A stretch of DNA of 52,510 nucleotides from Avrilella dinanensis. GTDB lineage: Bacteria > Bacteroidota > Bacteroidia > Flavobacteriales > Flavobacteriaceae. The position numbers were made by a program, and so were the translations under genes. The stretch lies in contig NZ_NIPO01000003.1 in the NCBI RefSeq assembly GCF_002807015.1, forward strand, positions 1 through 52,510, read 5' to 3'. Below, in pieces: positions 34,285 to 43,805 of this stretch. Position 1 is the first letter of the stretch; each line of letters opens with the position of its first letter. The notes under the pieces are model-generated. The model worked only from the letters and a program-made list of their open reading frames with translations. It was not told the DNA's origin and did no database searches.

Positions 34285-35315
34285 TGAAAAGGTTGTCGTG
34301 GTTTAACAAAGCAGTTTATGGCACCAATATTTTGGTGGCGGTGCTCACTTTGCTGGCTTATATTCTGCCTTATCTTGCCCCGAAATTATTTCCGCTTTTG
34401 TCGGTACTGACGCTTTTTCTACCTGCTTTTTTAATAATTAATGTACTTTTCGCTGTCTATTGGCTGATTCAGTTCAAAAGACAATTTTTACTTTCGACCA
34501 TTGTTTTCCTGATTGGACTTACTTTTTTCAATAGTTTTTACAAATTTTCGGCAACTAATCAACCCGAAGATAAAACTGATTTTACCGTGTTGAGCTACAA
34601 TGTGCGGCTGTTCAATCTTTTTGATTGGATAAAAAACCAAAATGTGGCTGAAAATATCAAGTTGTTTGTTGAAGAAGAAAAACCGGATATCATTTGTTTT
34701 CAGGAATACTCTTCCTCGGCTGGTTTTGAATTTAACGATTACAAATTTCGGCATATTGTGATGCACGGTAACAAAATCAAAACCGGACAGGCGATATTTT
34801 CCAAATTCAGAATTATTAACCAGGGCGAAATTGCTTTACCTAAATCAGACAATAATGTGGTGTATGCCGACATTGTGAAAAATAAAGACACGATAAGAGT
34901 TTACAGTATTCATTTGCAGTCGGTTAATATTAGTCCGGATATCAACGAAAGCCTTGATGAAGCCAAATCTAAAATGATTTTTAACCGAATCAGTAAGGCG
35001 TTCAGCGAACAACAGGTTCAATCGGAATTGATTATGTCACACATGAATGATTTCAAGGGGCGAAAGATTATTTGCGGCGATATGAACAACTCTGCTTTTT
35101 CGTATGTTTACCGCAATATCAAAGGCGACATGAAAGACGCCTTTGTTGAGGCAGGAAAAGGTTTTGGTGCGACTTATAACTACAAATATTATCCGGCACG
35201 AATTGATTATATTCTGACAGACGACATATTCGAGGTCAAACAATTCGATACTTTTAACGATTTTAAAAATTCCGACCATTATCCGATTATGGCAAGGCTG
35301 AAAGTGAAAGAGTGA
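34284..35315 (+). CDS. Endonuclease/exonuclease/phosphatase family membrane protein
   Basis: 343 aa. Two to three N-terminal TM helices (about residues 12-85) anchor an EEP-fold catalytic domain: VLSYNVRLFN, IICFQEYSS (metal-binding Glu), YSIHLQS, ICGDMNNSAFSYVYR (Asp/Asn) and SDHYPIMARL (catalytic His). With helices on both sides of short loops, the domain side is uncertain. Possible substrates are nucleic acids, phospholipids or inositol phosphates. It overlaps the second rhomboid by 1 nt and converges with a TPR lipoprotein. Confidence 0.88.
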   Translation: MKRLSWFNKAVYGTNILVAVLTLLAYILPYLAPKLFPLLSVLTLFLPAFLIINVLFAVYWLIQFKRQFLLSTIVFLIGLTFFNSFYKFSATNQPEDKTDFTVLSYNVRLFNLFDWIKNQNVAENIKLFVEEEKPDIICFQEYSSSAGFEFNDYKFRHIVMHGNKIKTGQAIFSKFRIINQGEIALPKSDNNVVYADIVKNKDTIRVYSIHLQSVNISPDINESLDEAKSKMIFNRISKAFSEQQVQSELIMSHMNDFKGRKIICGDMNNSAFSYVYRNIKGDMKDAFVEAGKGFGATYNYKYYPARIDYILTDDIFEVKQFDTFNDFKNSDHYPIMARLKVKE

Positions 35316-35348
35316 TTTTCTTTTTAAATATAGAAGGTCTGAAAATAA

Positions 35349-36218
35349 TCATAAAAGCTGTTCCAACGCTTCGTCCACCTGATGAACGAAAACTTCATCA
35401 AACCTTTCAATATAAGGTTCTTGAATAACTTTATAATTTTCTGAAAACAGCTTTTTGGCAGTTTCCAAATGCCTTACAGCCATTGGTTTGTTCCCTTGTT
35501 CAGCATACAACAGCCCGAGATAATAATGAGCTTCAGTGAAATTTTCGTAATCGTCGATTAAACTCTGATAAGCTTCCATTGCCTTTGCCGTGTCGTTTTG
35601 TTGGGTATAAATCCTTGCGATGTAAAAACGAGCAAAGAAATTATCCTGCGGGTCAAAACCATATTCTTCTTCGATTTTTAATAACTGATGAAAACAATCC
35701 AAAGCTTCCTGATATTTTTTCAACTGATACAAAGCCTGAGCTTTCAGCAGCAAACAAGGTTCGCCGTGGCAGGTATTATACGGATTCGGGCTGTTCATTT
35801 GCTCAATCTGGTCAACGTCTTCAATGGCGGATTCATAATCTCTGTAAAAATAAAGCATCGACCACGCCTTGTATTCCAACGCATTGGTTTTTCCGTTTGC
35901 CACATCTGTGTCCACCGCTTTGTTCAGCAATTCCATTGCCCGAACGTGTTCGCCACTTTTTTTATACGAATAAGAATATCGTTGTGTATATTCAACGTGG
36001 TCAGGAACTGCCATCAGGGCACTGTCTTTGTACATTCGGTGTAATTGCCCGGTTTGAGCTCCATAATGATATTTTGTTATTGATATATTATGGTAAAATG
36101 TCGCTAGTTCTTCCCGTTCTTCTGTAGAAAGATGGGCAAAGATGTCTTCGTTTTTCGAGCTTTTACAAGCAAGAAAAAATACAGCGACAAAGATGATGTA
36201 AATATTTTTTATGGACAT
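35349..36218 (-). CDS. Tetratricopeptide repeat lipoprotein
   Basis: 289 aa with lipobox VFFLAC (Cys18). At least four TPR-like units are visible, for example EHVRAMELLNKAVD, YQEALDCFHQLLKIEEEYG, AKAMEAYQSLIDDYENFTEA and GNKPMAVRHLETAKKLF. It probably mediates protein interactions in the periplasm or outer membrane. It overlaps the upstream lipoprotein gene by 10 nt and ends the long minus-strand run. Function unknown. Confidence 0.8.
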   Translation of the reverse strand: MSIKNIYIIFVAVFFLACKSSKNEDIFAHLSTEEREELATFYHNISITKYHYGAQTGQLHRMYKDSALMAVPDHVEYTQRYSYSYKKSGEHVRAMELLNKAVDTDVANGKTNALEYKAWSMLYFYRDYESAIEDVDQIEQMNSPNPYNTCHGEPCLLLKAQALYQLKKYQEALDCFHQLLKIEEEYGFDPQDNFFARFYIARIYTQQNDTAKAMEAYQSLIDDYENFTEAHYYLGLLYAEQGNKPMAVRHLETAKKLFSENYKVIQEPYIERFDEVFVHQVDEALEQLL

Positions 36219-37294
36219 ATATCTGTGATTTTTCCGTTTTCGATTTTAAACATATAAAAAGCATGAACATCGCGATACATTCCACTGTCTATTTTATCGG
36301 CATTTTCCCATTCATCTAACTGAGCAATAAAATTAACCAGATATTGAATCAATTCAGCATCAAATTGTGCAGGTTGGTATTTTCTGTTCATTTGTTCCAG
36401 TCCAAAACGACCAACATTTTGGTGGCAATTAATGGTAAAATGAACCGTAATGTAGCCATTGTCACTACCACTTTCAGGTGCATTTTGCTGAATTTGTCTC
36501 AGCAAATATTGGTTGCCTTTTGCATAGCCAACGTCGTTATTAAAATAATATTCTCCCGGACGAGAGTCAAGGCAGGTAGAGTAGGTGCTGTAATCAGAAG
36601 TGTTTGTTTCAGATTTCGCCTGATATTTTTCAATAACAGGTAGCGTTTCTCCATAAGACAGCAACTCAAAATCATTTCCTTTTGGAATGATTTGATAAAA
36701 TCTGCTGAAATTGCTCTCACTATTTTCATTCACAAATAACCGATTATCAATTTCAATATAATTGACAGGCAGGGACTCTTTTTCGGCGTAAATTTTTATG
36801 TCATCGTAATAATATTCGTAAGAAATATTGACAGAATCTTTCAGGAAAACTACGTTTTTGACAATATCAAAGTCACTATTCGGGCTGCTCAGCGTTTTAG
36901 GAATTTCCGTAGAAAAAGTTTTGTTTAAAAATTTCTCTGTAAATGATGCTTTGGATAACTCGTTGGGTTGTGTTTTAAAATAATGAAAATCAGTAATCTG
37001 ACCGGTTTCTGTATTTGTTTGTATAAGGGAAAACTTATTTCCGTTTTTGATACAACGCTGTTGGAAATTATTACTGATTATTTCATTCGTTGAGAAACTA
37101 AATTCGATTTGCAAATCTTTATTCAGCATAAAAACAGAGTCTTTGTGCACATAAATAAAGCTTTTAAAAGGAATGTTCCGGGCTTCGTTCATATATCCAC
37201 TCACGTACAATTCCTTATCTTCTGCAGTTTGTTGAGATTTGCAGGAAATCAGAGTAAACATGAATAAAATAATGTAAATAAGGTTCTTTTTCAT
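36209..37294 (-). CDS. Hypothetical lipoprotein
   Basis: 361 aa with lipobox FTLISC (Cys18). No family recognised. The C-terminal roughly 90 residues (GYITVHFTINCHQNVGRFGL... to MFKIENGKITDICP) have the alternating pattern of a small alpha/beta domain similar to TonB C-terminal-like modules. The same region contains two Cys that could form a disulfide. It lies 21 nt after the WbqC-like gene and overlaps the TPR lipoprotein. Confidence 0.65.
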   Translation of the reverse strand: MKKNLIYIILFMFTLISCKSQQTAEDKELYVSGYMNEARNIPFKSFIYVHKDSVFMLNKDLQIEFSFSTNEIISNNFQQRCIKNGNKFSLIQTNTETGQITDFHYFKTQPNELSKASFTEKFLNKTFSTEIPKTLSSPNSDFDIVKNVVFLKDSVNISYEYYYDDIKIYAEKESLPVNYIEIDNRLFVNENSESNFSRFYQIIPKGNDFELLSYGETLPVIEKYQAKSETNTSDYSTYSTCLDSRPGEYYFNNDVGYAKGNQYLLRQIQQNAPESGSDNGYITVHFTINCHQNVGRFGLEQMNRKYQPAQFDAELIQYLVNFIAQLDEWENADKIDSGMYRDVHAFYMFKIENGKITDICP

Positions 37295-37315
37295 AGGCTA
37301 ATTTTTTGTTTTTCT

Positions 37316-37936
37316 TTATTCAATTTTTTGTCTTTTTAGATATTCCAGACTGTGCAAACCCTCATTAAATAGCAAATCCAATATGCTTAGGTTATTGATA
37401 AAACCGTACTTTTCTTCAAATACCTGCATGTAAGGTTCAAATTCGTTATGGTCTTTTTTGCCGTCAGTCAGGTAACGCAAATCGGTCACATTTTCGGGTG
37501 CAATTTTGTGGTATTCGTCAGATTGGACAAACGGCAATTCGGTTTGTAGACAACTGCACAAAATTTCGTGTATCTGAAGATTCAAATCCATCATAAATCG
37601 ATGCGTTTTCTCAAAAACCGGTTGCCTGAATTCATCTTCAAAATATTCAAAATACGGCGACGAACGATAGGCGGCTTCCAGCGATTTAAAGTGTTGTTTC
37701 TGCCAGTCGGTATAAGGGTCTAATTCAATATCCTTGAATTTTTGGCGTATGCCTTTGGTGTGTTTAACCGGAATGTTTAGTATTTGCTTGCCGTTCGGAC
37801 TATAAATATACATTCGGTTGCGGTTGGTTTGTTTCTGGAAATTGTCTTCTACCTCAAAGCAAATTTCATCGGCCTGTATCATTGCAACAAAATGACTTAT
37901 AGAAGGGAAATAAGTAGGATGAATTAATATTTTCAT
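37316..37936 (-). CDS. WbqC family protein
   Basis: About 206 aa starting MKILIHPTYFPSISHF, the usual N-terminus of the WbqC family. An upstream in-frame Met (37966) would begin inside a hairpin, so I reject it. Diagnostic motifs are NRMYIYSPNGKQILNIPV and the DWQKQHFKSLEAAYRSSPYF segment. The family is found in polysaccharide loci and beside lepB in flavobacteria; the reaction is not established (a role in N-acyl amino sugar modification has been proposed). Confidence 0.85.
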   Translation of the reverse strand: MKILIHPTYFPSISHFVAMIQADEICFEVEDNFQKQTNRNRMYIYSPNGKQILNIPVKHTKGIRQKFKDIELDPYTDWQKQHFKSLEAAYRSSPYFEYFEDEFRQPVFEKTHRFMMDLNLQIHEILCSCLQTELPFVQSDEYHKIAPENVTDLRYLTDGKKDHNEFEPYMQVFEEKYGFINNLSILDLLFNEGLHSLEYLKRQKIE

Positions 37937-37958
37937 GGTCGATAATAATATATTATCA

Positions 37959-37987
37959 GACCTCACAGGTTTTAAATCTGTGAGGTC
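37959..37987. repeat. REP-like hairpin between lepB and the wbqC-like gene
   Basis: GACCTCACAG (37959-37968) and CTGTGAGGTC (37978-37987) form a perfect 10-bp stem, with TTTTGTT to the right on the plus strand. On the minus strand, the direction of the flanking genes, it lacks a clean U-run, so it may weaken rather than stop read-through. Confidence 0.6.
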
Positions 37988-38031
37988 TTTTGTTAAAAAG
38001 CAAAAATTGTTATAATCTGAATCAAGGCTAT

Positions 38032-39645
38032 TTACACTTTATATGCCGATTTTTTCTTCTTTCTTCTTTGAACAAAACCGTAAACCGCCCAACCAGCTAA
38101 GAGCAGAACCACCACAAAAAGATAAGAGCGAGGTTGCCCGCTTCCGTGTACGGTAGTGAACATTCTGTCCCAACGGAATTTATCGAAAGCTTTGCTCCAA
38201 GGCACGTTTTGGTCTAAACTCATCCAAATTAATACCGGTTTTCCGACAATGTGATCTTGCGGTACAAAGCCCCAGTAACGGCTGTCTTCCGAGTTGTGAC
38301 GGTTGTCTCCCATCATGTAATAATAATTCTGCTGAATGGTGTATTGTGTTGTCACTTTTCCGTTAATATAAATCTGACCATCTCTGACTTCAAGTGTGTT
38401 GTTTTCGTAATCTTTGATGATAGCTTTATAAAAAGGCAGGTTATCTAAGGTTAAATTTACCACTTCGCCTTCTGCAGGAATATGTATCGGACCAAGGTTG
38501 TCGGCTGACCATGCTGGTTGATTGTGAGGGAAGATACCTAATTTTTCAGTACTTACTACATCTCCATTAGCTAATCTTTTAGCTTTGTATTCAGGAGCAC
38601 GCATTACTTTTTTTTCAACACTGATAACAGATGAAAGGTCTTTAATTTTATCACGAGCTTCATCGGTCAGAGTCATTATGATTCTTGTAGGATTATTCTG
38701 GTCAGGTACGCCATATTCGGTAATATTGAAATCTTTAATAACCTGAGCCAATTCAGCATTATTCCCGTTAGTATTTACATCATAAGTATATTGAATTTTA
38801 GCTCTGTCGCCCAAATCCAAAACTTCGTTGTTGATATAGACCACACCGTCTTTCACAGACAAATCATCTCCCGGCAAGCCCACTAATCTTTTCACATAGT
38901 TGGATTTTTTATCCACTGGTTTGTCATAACGAAGAGGCCCGCTGTATCCGAAATATGGAACAGTGTCTGTTGGCCAGTTAAATACCACAATATCATTGTG
39001 CTTAGGAGTCTGGAAACCCGGTAATCTGAATGATGGTAATTGTGGGAATTTAGTATATGATTTTATGCCGGCTAAAGGGATTGTGTCGTGAACCATCGGG
39101 AACGCTACGGCTGTTTTTGGTGTTCTTGCTCCGTAGTTCATTTTGCTGACAAACAGCCAGTCGCCCACCAATAATGTTTTTTCGAGTGATGAAGTCGGAA
39201 TAGTAAACGGCTGAATGAAATACGAGTGAATAATCGTTGCCACTACAATAGCAAAGAGGATAGAACTAACCGTTTCGCCAGATTCTGTTTTTGGTTTGGT
39301 ACTTCGGTCAGGAATATGCGTTACATTTTGTGTGTAATTGATGTAATAAATGTAAAACCCTAAGGTAACCACACCCAAAATAGTGTCGACAGGTTTGTTT
39401 TTGCCAAAACTTCTCAATATTTCCACCCAAACGACCGGAAACATAATCAGATTGACAACAGGAATGAAAAGCAGAATAACCCACCATGTTGGTCGATTGA
39501 TGATTTTCATCAGAACTACTGCGTTATAAACTGGTACGGCAGCTTCCCAGGCTTTGCGTCCGGCTTTGATGTATAATTTCCAGGTTCCGGCAAAGTGAAT
39601 CAGCTGTACTACCAGAAAAAATATAAGCCATTGTGTTAGTGTCAT
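38032..39645 (-). CDS. lepB: Signal peptidase I
   Basis: Cleaves Sec signal peptides at the outer face of the inner membrane. 537 aa, unusually long. An N-terminal module of three hydrophobic helices (about 3-22, 55-75, 88-104; DUF5684-like) precedes the anchor helix (about 127-145). Catalytic Ser153 lies in FTIPTSSLEKTLL, the general-base Lys in YVKRLVGLPGDDL, and MMGDNRHNSEDSRYWGFVP is box E. A C-terminal helix (about 510-528) and basic tail follow. A large insertion in the catalytic domain (about 290-420) accounts for the rest of the extra length, typical of Bacteroidota LepB. 37 nt after dapB. Confidence 0.95.
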   Translation of the reverse strand: MTLTQWLIFFLVVQLIHFAGTWKLYIKAGRKAWEAAVPVYNAVVLMKIINRPTWWVILLFIPVVNLIMFPVVWVEILRSFGKNKPVDTILGVVTLGFYIYYINYTQNVTHIPDRSTKPKTESGETVSSILFAIVVATIIHSYFIQPFTIPTSSLEKTLLVGDWLFVSKMNYGARTPKTAVAFPMVHDTIPLAGIKSYTKFPQLPSFRLPGFQTPKHNDIVVFNWPTDTVPYFGYSGPLRYDKPVDKKSNYVKRLVGLPGDDLSVKDGVVYINNEVLDLGDRAKIQYTYDVNTNGNNAELAQVIKDFNITEYGVPDQNNPTRIIMTLTDEARDKIKDLSSVISVEKKVMRAPEYKAKRLANGDVVSTEKLGIFPHNQPAWSADNLGPIHIPAEGEVVNLTLDNLPFYKAIIKDYENNTLEVRDGQIYINGKVTTQYTIQQNYYYMMGDNRHNSEDSRYWGFVPQDHIVGKPVLIWMSLDQNVPWSKAFDKFRWDRMFTTVHGSGQPRSYLFVVVLLLAGWAVYGFVQRRKKKKSAYKV

Positions 39646-39682
39646 AATTTTAATATTTTAATTAAAAGTAATAGTTTCTTTT

Positions 39683-40393
39683 TTAATTGCCTAAACCTAA
39701 AACGTCTTTCATAGAAAAAACACCTTTTTTTCCGATAAGCCACTCTGCAGCAATCACAGCACCAAGAGCAAATCCTTGACGGGAAAATGCTTCGTGCTCA
39801 ATACTGATTTTGTCCACTTCGGAGGTGTATGTAATGCTATGTGTTCCGGGAGCTTTTTCAATGCGTTTCGCAGTAATCGGAATGTCGTTTTCGGTCACTT
39901 CGTCGGGCATCAACACCCAGTTGTTGTAATGAGTATTGGCGATGATATCCTGCGTCAGCGTGATAGCTGTCCCGCTTGGAGCATCAAGTTTTTGTGTGTG
40001 ATGAATTTCTTCGACTTCTACCCGGTAACCGTCTGTCTGATTAATGAGTTGAGCCAGTTTTTTGTTGAGTTCAAAAAAGATATTTACACCCAAACTGAAA
40101 TTGGACGCATAAAGAAAAGCACCGTTTTTGTTTTGACATAATTCTGTTATCGCACCGTAATCATCTAACCAGCCGGTAGTGCCGGAAACCACAGGAACAT
40201 TGTCGTTGATGGCGGCAGAAATATTTGTTATGGCAGCTGTCGGAACGCTGAAATCTATTGCAACATCTGCATTTTTCAGTCCGTCGAAATTGTTGTTTTC
40301 CGTTTTTCGTAATATAACTTCATGACCACGGGCAGTGGCAATTTTTTCAATTTCCTGCCCCATTTTGCCATATCCTAATAATGCTATTTTCAT
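39683..40393 (-). CDS. dapB: 4-hydroxy-tetrahydrodipicolinate reductase
   Basis: The NAD(P)H-dependent step of lysine and diaminopimelate synthesis. 236 aa, the short Bacteroidota form. N-terminal Rossmann motif GYGKMGQEIEKIA, VVSGTTGW, and the catalytic EIHHTQKLDAPSGTA with the HH pair and the Lys. Starts 1 nt after the DUF5683 stop and precedes lepB. Confidence 0.96.
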   Translation of the reverse strand: MKIALLGYGKMGQEIEKIATARGHEVILRKTENNNFDGLKNADVAIDFSVPTAAITNISAAINDNVPVVSGTTGWLDDYGAITELCQNKNGAFLYASNFSLGVNIFFELNKKLAQLINQTDGYRVEVEEIHHTQKLDAPSGTAITLTQDIIANTHYNNWVLMPDEVTENDIPITAKRIEKAPGTHSITYTSEVDKISIEHEAFSRQGFALGAVIAAEWLIGKKGVFSMKDVLGLGN

Positions 40394-40394
40394 T

Positions 40395-40955
40395 TTAAAA
40401 ATTATATTTAAAACTCATTCCAAACTGATAAGAATAGTTTCCCTGATTGAAATTAAAGCTGGGTTCGACCGTTAAATCTTCGCTGATATCGAACTGCTTC
40501 AAATGTGCATCGACATTGGCATCGACAATATTCAGAATATAAATCCCGACCGTAATAGCGAGAGATAAGTCCCGTTGTCGCTGGGCAATCCGCATAGAAC
40601 GTCTGATTCGGTCATCGTCCACATAATAATATTTGTCGTCGCGGTGTCCGCTCAACCTTCGTTTATATATGTCCCGAAATTCCTGATAAGCACTCTGATT
40701 GTCGAAATAAAAATACAAACCAACACCAATTCCGCCATAAACCAATGGAAGTTTCCAGTAACTTTTGTTGTAAATCTGTCCCAATCCGGGCAAAACCGCC
40801 GAATAAAAGGCTGCTCTGGACGGCGACAGGGGGTCTGATGCTCGGTCAAAGGAAGTTTTTTGCATGATGGGCTCAGACCAGGTCAGACTATCGTTCTGTC
40901 CGTAAAAATTACAGACAGAAAAACAGCATAATATCAATAACAGACCGGTTCTCAC
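40395..40955 (-). CDS. DUF5683 domain-containing protein
   Basis: 186 aa. Signal peptide (about 19 residues, CNFYGQ), then the family core SRAAFYSAVLPGLGQIYNKSYWKLPLVYGG, a glycine-rich hydrophobic hairpin typical of DUF5683. A cytosol/periplasm helix (LAITVGIYILNIVDANVDAHL) and a C-terminal beta strand ending SFKYNF suggest membrane association. Function unknown. Its place between parB and dapB is widely conserved in flavobacteria. Confidence 0.85.
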   Translation of the reverse strand: MRTGLLLILCCFSVCNFYGQNDSLTWSEPIMQKTSFDRASDPLSPSRAAFYSAVLPGLGQIYNKSYWKLPLVYGGIGVGLYFYFDNQSAYQEFRDIYKRRLSGHRDDKYYYVDDDRIRRSMRIAQRQRDLSLAITVGIYILNIVDANVDAHLKQFDISEDLTVEPSFNFNQGNYSYQFGMSFKYNF

Positions 40956-41849
40956 TTAATTTTCCAATAACTTAATAATACGTTCTAAATCTTCGGACGA
41001 ATGAAACGGAATGTTGATTTTTCCTTTTCCGTTTGCGGCTACTTTTACATCAACTTTAGAGCCGAAAAACTGACTGATTACTTTTTTCTGTCTGTCCGAA
41101 ATGGTATAGGTTACTTTTTTGGCTGCTGCTGTTTGTTTTTTCGGATTTTGCAGTTGTTTAACCAGATTTTCTGTTTCTCTTACCGACAGATTCTCACTAA
41201 CGATTTTATGGTATAAATCCACCTGAATATCTTGGTTTTCCACACCAAGCAAAGCTCTGCCGTGCCCCATGGAAATAAAATTGTCCCGTATGCCGGTTTG
41301 GATAATCGGGTCGAGTTTCAGCAATCGCAGATAGTTGGTAATCGTTGAACGCTTTTTTCCAACACGCTCGCTCATTTGTTCCTGCGTCAGTTCGATTTCG
41401 TCAATTAACCGTTGGTAGGACAAAGCGATTTCGATAGGGTCTAAATCGTGACGTTGGATATTTTCTACCAATGCCATCATCAGAGAGTCGTTGTCATTTG
41501 CCAGACGAATATATGCCGGAATGGTAGCTAATCCTGCCAGTTTAGACGCTCTCAAACGGCGTTCGCCTGAAATAAGCTGATATTTGTTAAACCCTGTTTT
41601 ACGGACAGTAATCGGTTGAATAACACCTAATTGTTTTATTGAAGACGACAATTCCTGTAAGGCATCTTCATTAAAATGTGTTCTCGGCTGGAACGGGTTG
41701 ATTTCTATAGCATCAACGTCCAGTTCTATGATATTTCCAACGACCTTGTCGGCGTTGGCATCTTCTGCTGTTTTTATGTCGTTTTCAGGGTCTTTCAACA
41801 AGGAAGATAATCCTCGTCCCATAGCCCTTTTTTTTGTTGCTTTAGCCAT
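40956..41849 (-). CDS. parB: Chromosome partitioning protein ParB (Spo0J)
   Basis: 297 aa. N-terminal CTPase/ParB domain with EINPFQPRTHFNEDALQEL and the GERRLRASKLAGL motif, followed by a KorB-like HTH (TQEQMSERVGKKRSTITNYLRLL) that reads parS, and a C-terminal dimerisation domain. Works with ParA to segregate the origin. It shares a 1-nt overlap with parA. No convincing parS palindrome was found in this window. Confidence 0.96.
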   Translation of the reverse strand: MAKATKKRAMGRGLSSLLKDPENDIKTAEDANADKVVGNIIELDVDAIEINPFQPRTHFNEDALQELSSSIKQLGVIQPITVRKTGFNKYQLISGERRLRASKLAGLATIPAYIRLANDNDSLMMALVENIQRHDLDPIEIALSYQRLIDEIELTQEQMSERVGKKRSTITNYLRLLKLDPIIQTGIRDNFISMGHGRALLGVENQDIQVDLYHKIVSENLSVRETENLVKQLQNPKKQTAAAKKVTYTISDRQKKVISQFFGSKVDVKVAANGKGKINIPFHSSEDLERIIKLLEN

Positions 41850-42616
41850 TACTTCGCATTTTTGTTAATGATTTCTTCTGCCAGGCTCAGATAGTTGGTA
41901 GCACCGCGGCTGGTAGCATCGTAGTTGATAATGCTTTCGCCAAAGCTCGGTGCTTCACTCAATTTGACATTTCGCTGAATGATGGTTTCAAAAACCATAT
42001 TGTTGAAATGTTTCTGTACTTCTTCTACCACCTGATTAGACAATCGCAGGCGGGAATCATACATCGTGAGCAACAATCCTTCGATATCTAAATTTGGGTT
42101 ATGTACTTTCTGCACACTTTTTATTGTATTGAGCAATTTGCCTAAACCTTCGAGGGCAAAATATTCACATTGTATCGGGATAATCACCGCGTCGGAAGCG
42201 GTCAGAGCATTCAGTGTAAGCAATCCCAAAGAGGGGGCACAATCAATGATGATGTAATCGTAATTGTCTTTAATCGGTTGAAGTGCTTCTTTGAGCATAT
42301 ATTCCCGTCTTTCGATATCGACCAGCTCAATCTCAATAGCTACCAAATCAATATGAGCAGGAATTACGCTTACATTCGGGGCATTGCACGCCAAAATAGT
42401 TTCCTGTGCGGTGGCGGTATGTTCCAAAAGCTGGTAAGTTCCCAGTTCTACACTGTCCACATCTATTCCTAAACCGGAAGTCGCATTTGCCTGCGGGTCG
42501 GCATCAATCAATAAAACTTTCTTTTCCAAAACGCCGAGCGACGCAGCCAGATTAACTGATGTCGTTGTTTTTCCGACTCCACCTTTCTGATTAGCTATAG
42601 CAATGATTTTACCCAT
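41849..42616 (-). CDS. parA: Chromosome partitioning ATPase ParA (Soj)
   Basis: 255 aa. Deviant Walker A KGGVGKTTTSVNLA, Walker A' DADPQANATSGLG, and Walker B DYIIIDCAPSLGLLTLNAL are intact. Short N-terminus as in chromosomal Soj, without the HTH of plasmid type Ia ParAs. First gene of the parA-parB-DUF5683-dapB-lepB block. The upstream gap 42617-42886 contains purine-rich and GCCTAAT/GCCTATT low-complexity sequence and no gene. Confidence 0.96.
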   Translation of the reverse strand: MGKIIAIANQKGGVGKTTTSVNLAASLGVLEKKVLLIDADPQANATSGLGIDVDSVELGTYQLLEHTATAQETILACNAPNVSVIPAHIDLVAIEIELVDIERREYMLKEALQPIKDNYDYIIIDCAPSLGLLTLNALTASDAVIIPIQCEYFALEGLGKLLNTIKSVQKVHNPNLDIEGLLLTMYDSRLRLSNQVVEEVQKHFNNMVFETIIQRNVKLSEAPSFGESIINYDATSRGATNYLSLAEEIINKNAK

Positions 42617-42886
42617 TTGATTTCATTAGATTTTTAAACGGTAAAATTACAATAATTTGTGGTTTTTGAAAATCTTATTTATTAACAATTTGCTAAACTT
42701 AGAAGATACATAGAGAAAAGAGAAAAGAGGCAAGACAAGGGCACAGTTGCGATTTTCAGTTGTACTACTGCGAACTGCGACTTATCGGACGTGAAAATTT
42801 CTCCGAACTTTTGTTTGTAAGATTGTTGTAATGAATATTTTTTACAGCTTATTGCCTAATGCCTATTGCTTACAGCCAAACTAAAC

Positions 42887-43768
42887 TCACTTGTTCCCTT
42901 TGGATTTAATCATCGCTTCAAGCATATCCCACATTTCGGTTGGAATCTTTTCTAACATATTAAATTGTCCTGCACCTTGTAGCCACTCGCCGCCGTCCAT
43001 AGTAATCACTTCGCCGTTGATATATGCCGAAAAATCTGAAACCAGATAAGCCGCAAGATTTGCAAGTTCCTGATGTTCGCCCACGCGTTTTAGCGGTACT
43101 TTTTTGCTAAAGTCAAATTTTTCCTGCAAATCTCCTGGTAGTAATCTGTCCCACGCACCTTTGGTCGGGAAAGGACCGGGTGCAACAGCATTCATACGGA
43201 TACCGTATTTTGCCCATTCCACTGCCAGACTGCGGGTCATTGCGAGCACGCCGGCTTTTGCCATTGCACTTGGAACTACATAACCCGAACCGGTCCACGC
43301 ATAAGTGGTTACGATGTTTAGAACTGATTTGTTTTTTTTGCCTTTATCAATCCAGTGTTTTCCTAATGCCAGTGTACAGTTTTTAGAACCTTTTAGCACA
43401 ATATCAATAATCGTGTCAAAAGCATTTGCCGACAAACGCTCGGTAGGCGAAATGAAATTCCCGGCTGCATTATTGACTAAAATATCCACTTTCCCGAACT
43501 GATTCAGCACTTCGTTCAGCATGTTTTCTACTTGATCATAATGACGTACGTCGCAAGCGATAGGTAAACACGTTCCGCCGGTTTGTGCGGTCAGTTCATC
43601 AGCGGTGTTTTTCAGCTTTTCCAAATCACGTGAGGTAATAGCCACTTTTGCACCTAATTCCAGAAAATAGGTAGTCATTGCTTTTCCCAATCCGCTTCCG
43701 CCACCTGTTACGATGATGACTTTATCTTCCAATGCGTTGTCACGCAGCATTTTGTCTGTATAATTCAT
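42887..43768 (-). CDS. SDR-family oxidoreductase, 2,4-dienoyl-CoA reductase-like
   Basis: About 293 aa from MNYTDKMLRDNALEDK; an in-frame Met 12 codons earlier is less likely. Rossmann motif TGGGSGLGKA, NNAAGNF, and a catalytic region TYAWTGSGYVVPSAMAKAG in which the usual YxxxK Tyr is shifted or missing. This is characteristic of the dienoyl-CoA reductase/PECR branch rather than classical SDRs. The likely role is NADPH-dependent reduction in unsaturated fatty acid oxidation. The C-terminal tail of about 35 residues is also typical of that branch. Confidence 0.85.
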   Translation of the reverse strand: MNYTDKMLRDNALEDKVIIVTGGGSGLGKAMTTYFLELGAKVAITSRDLEKLKNTADELTAQTGGTCLPIACDVRHYDQVENMLNEVLNQFGKVDILVNNAAGNFISPTERLSANAFDTIIDIVLKGSKNCTLALGKHWIDKGKKNKSVLNIVTTYAWTGSGYVVPSAMAKAGVLAMTRSLAVEWAKYGIRMNAVAPGPFPTKGAWDRLLPGDLQEKFDFSKKVPLKRVGEHQELANLAAYLVSDFSAYINGEVITMDGGEWLQGAGQFNMLEKIPTEMWDMLEAMIKSKGNK

Positions 43769-43805
43769 TGGTATATTTTTTGGTAAATGAAAATTTCTAT
43801 TCACA

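Noticed and set aside
37937..37966. Upstream in-frame Met for the wbqC-like gene
   Set aside because: It lies inside the 37959-37987 hairpin, and family members begin at MKILIHPTYFP.
42840..42880. TTGCCTAATGCCTATTGCTTA segment upstream of the SDR stop as an att site
   Set aside because: Simple degenerate repeat with no integrase or matching second copy.
43620..43640. CACGTG core within AAATCACGTGAGGTAA, near parAB, as a parS site
   Set aside because: Flanks do not match the GTTnCACGTGnAAC pattern, and it lies within conserved SDR coding sequence. Another CACGTG at about 50590 fails for the same reason.
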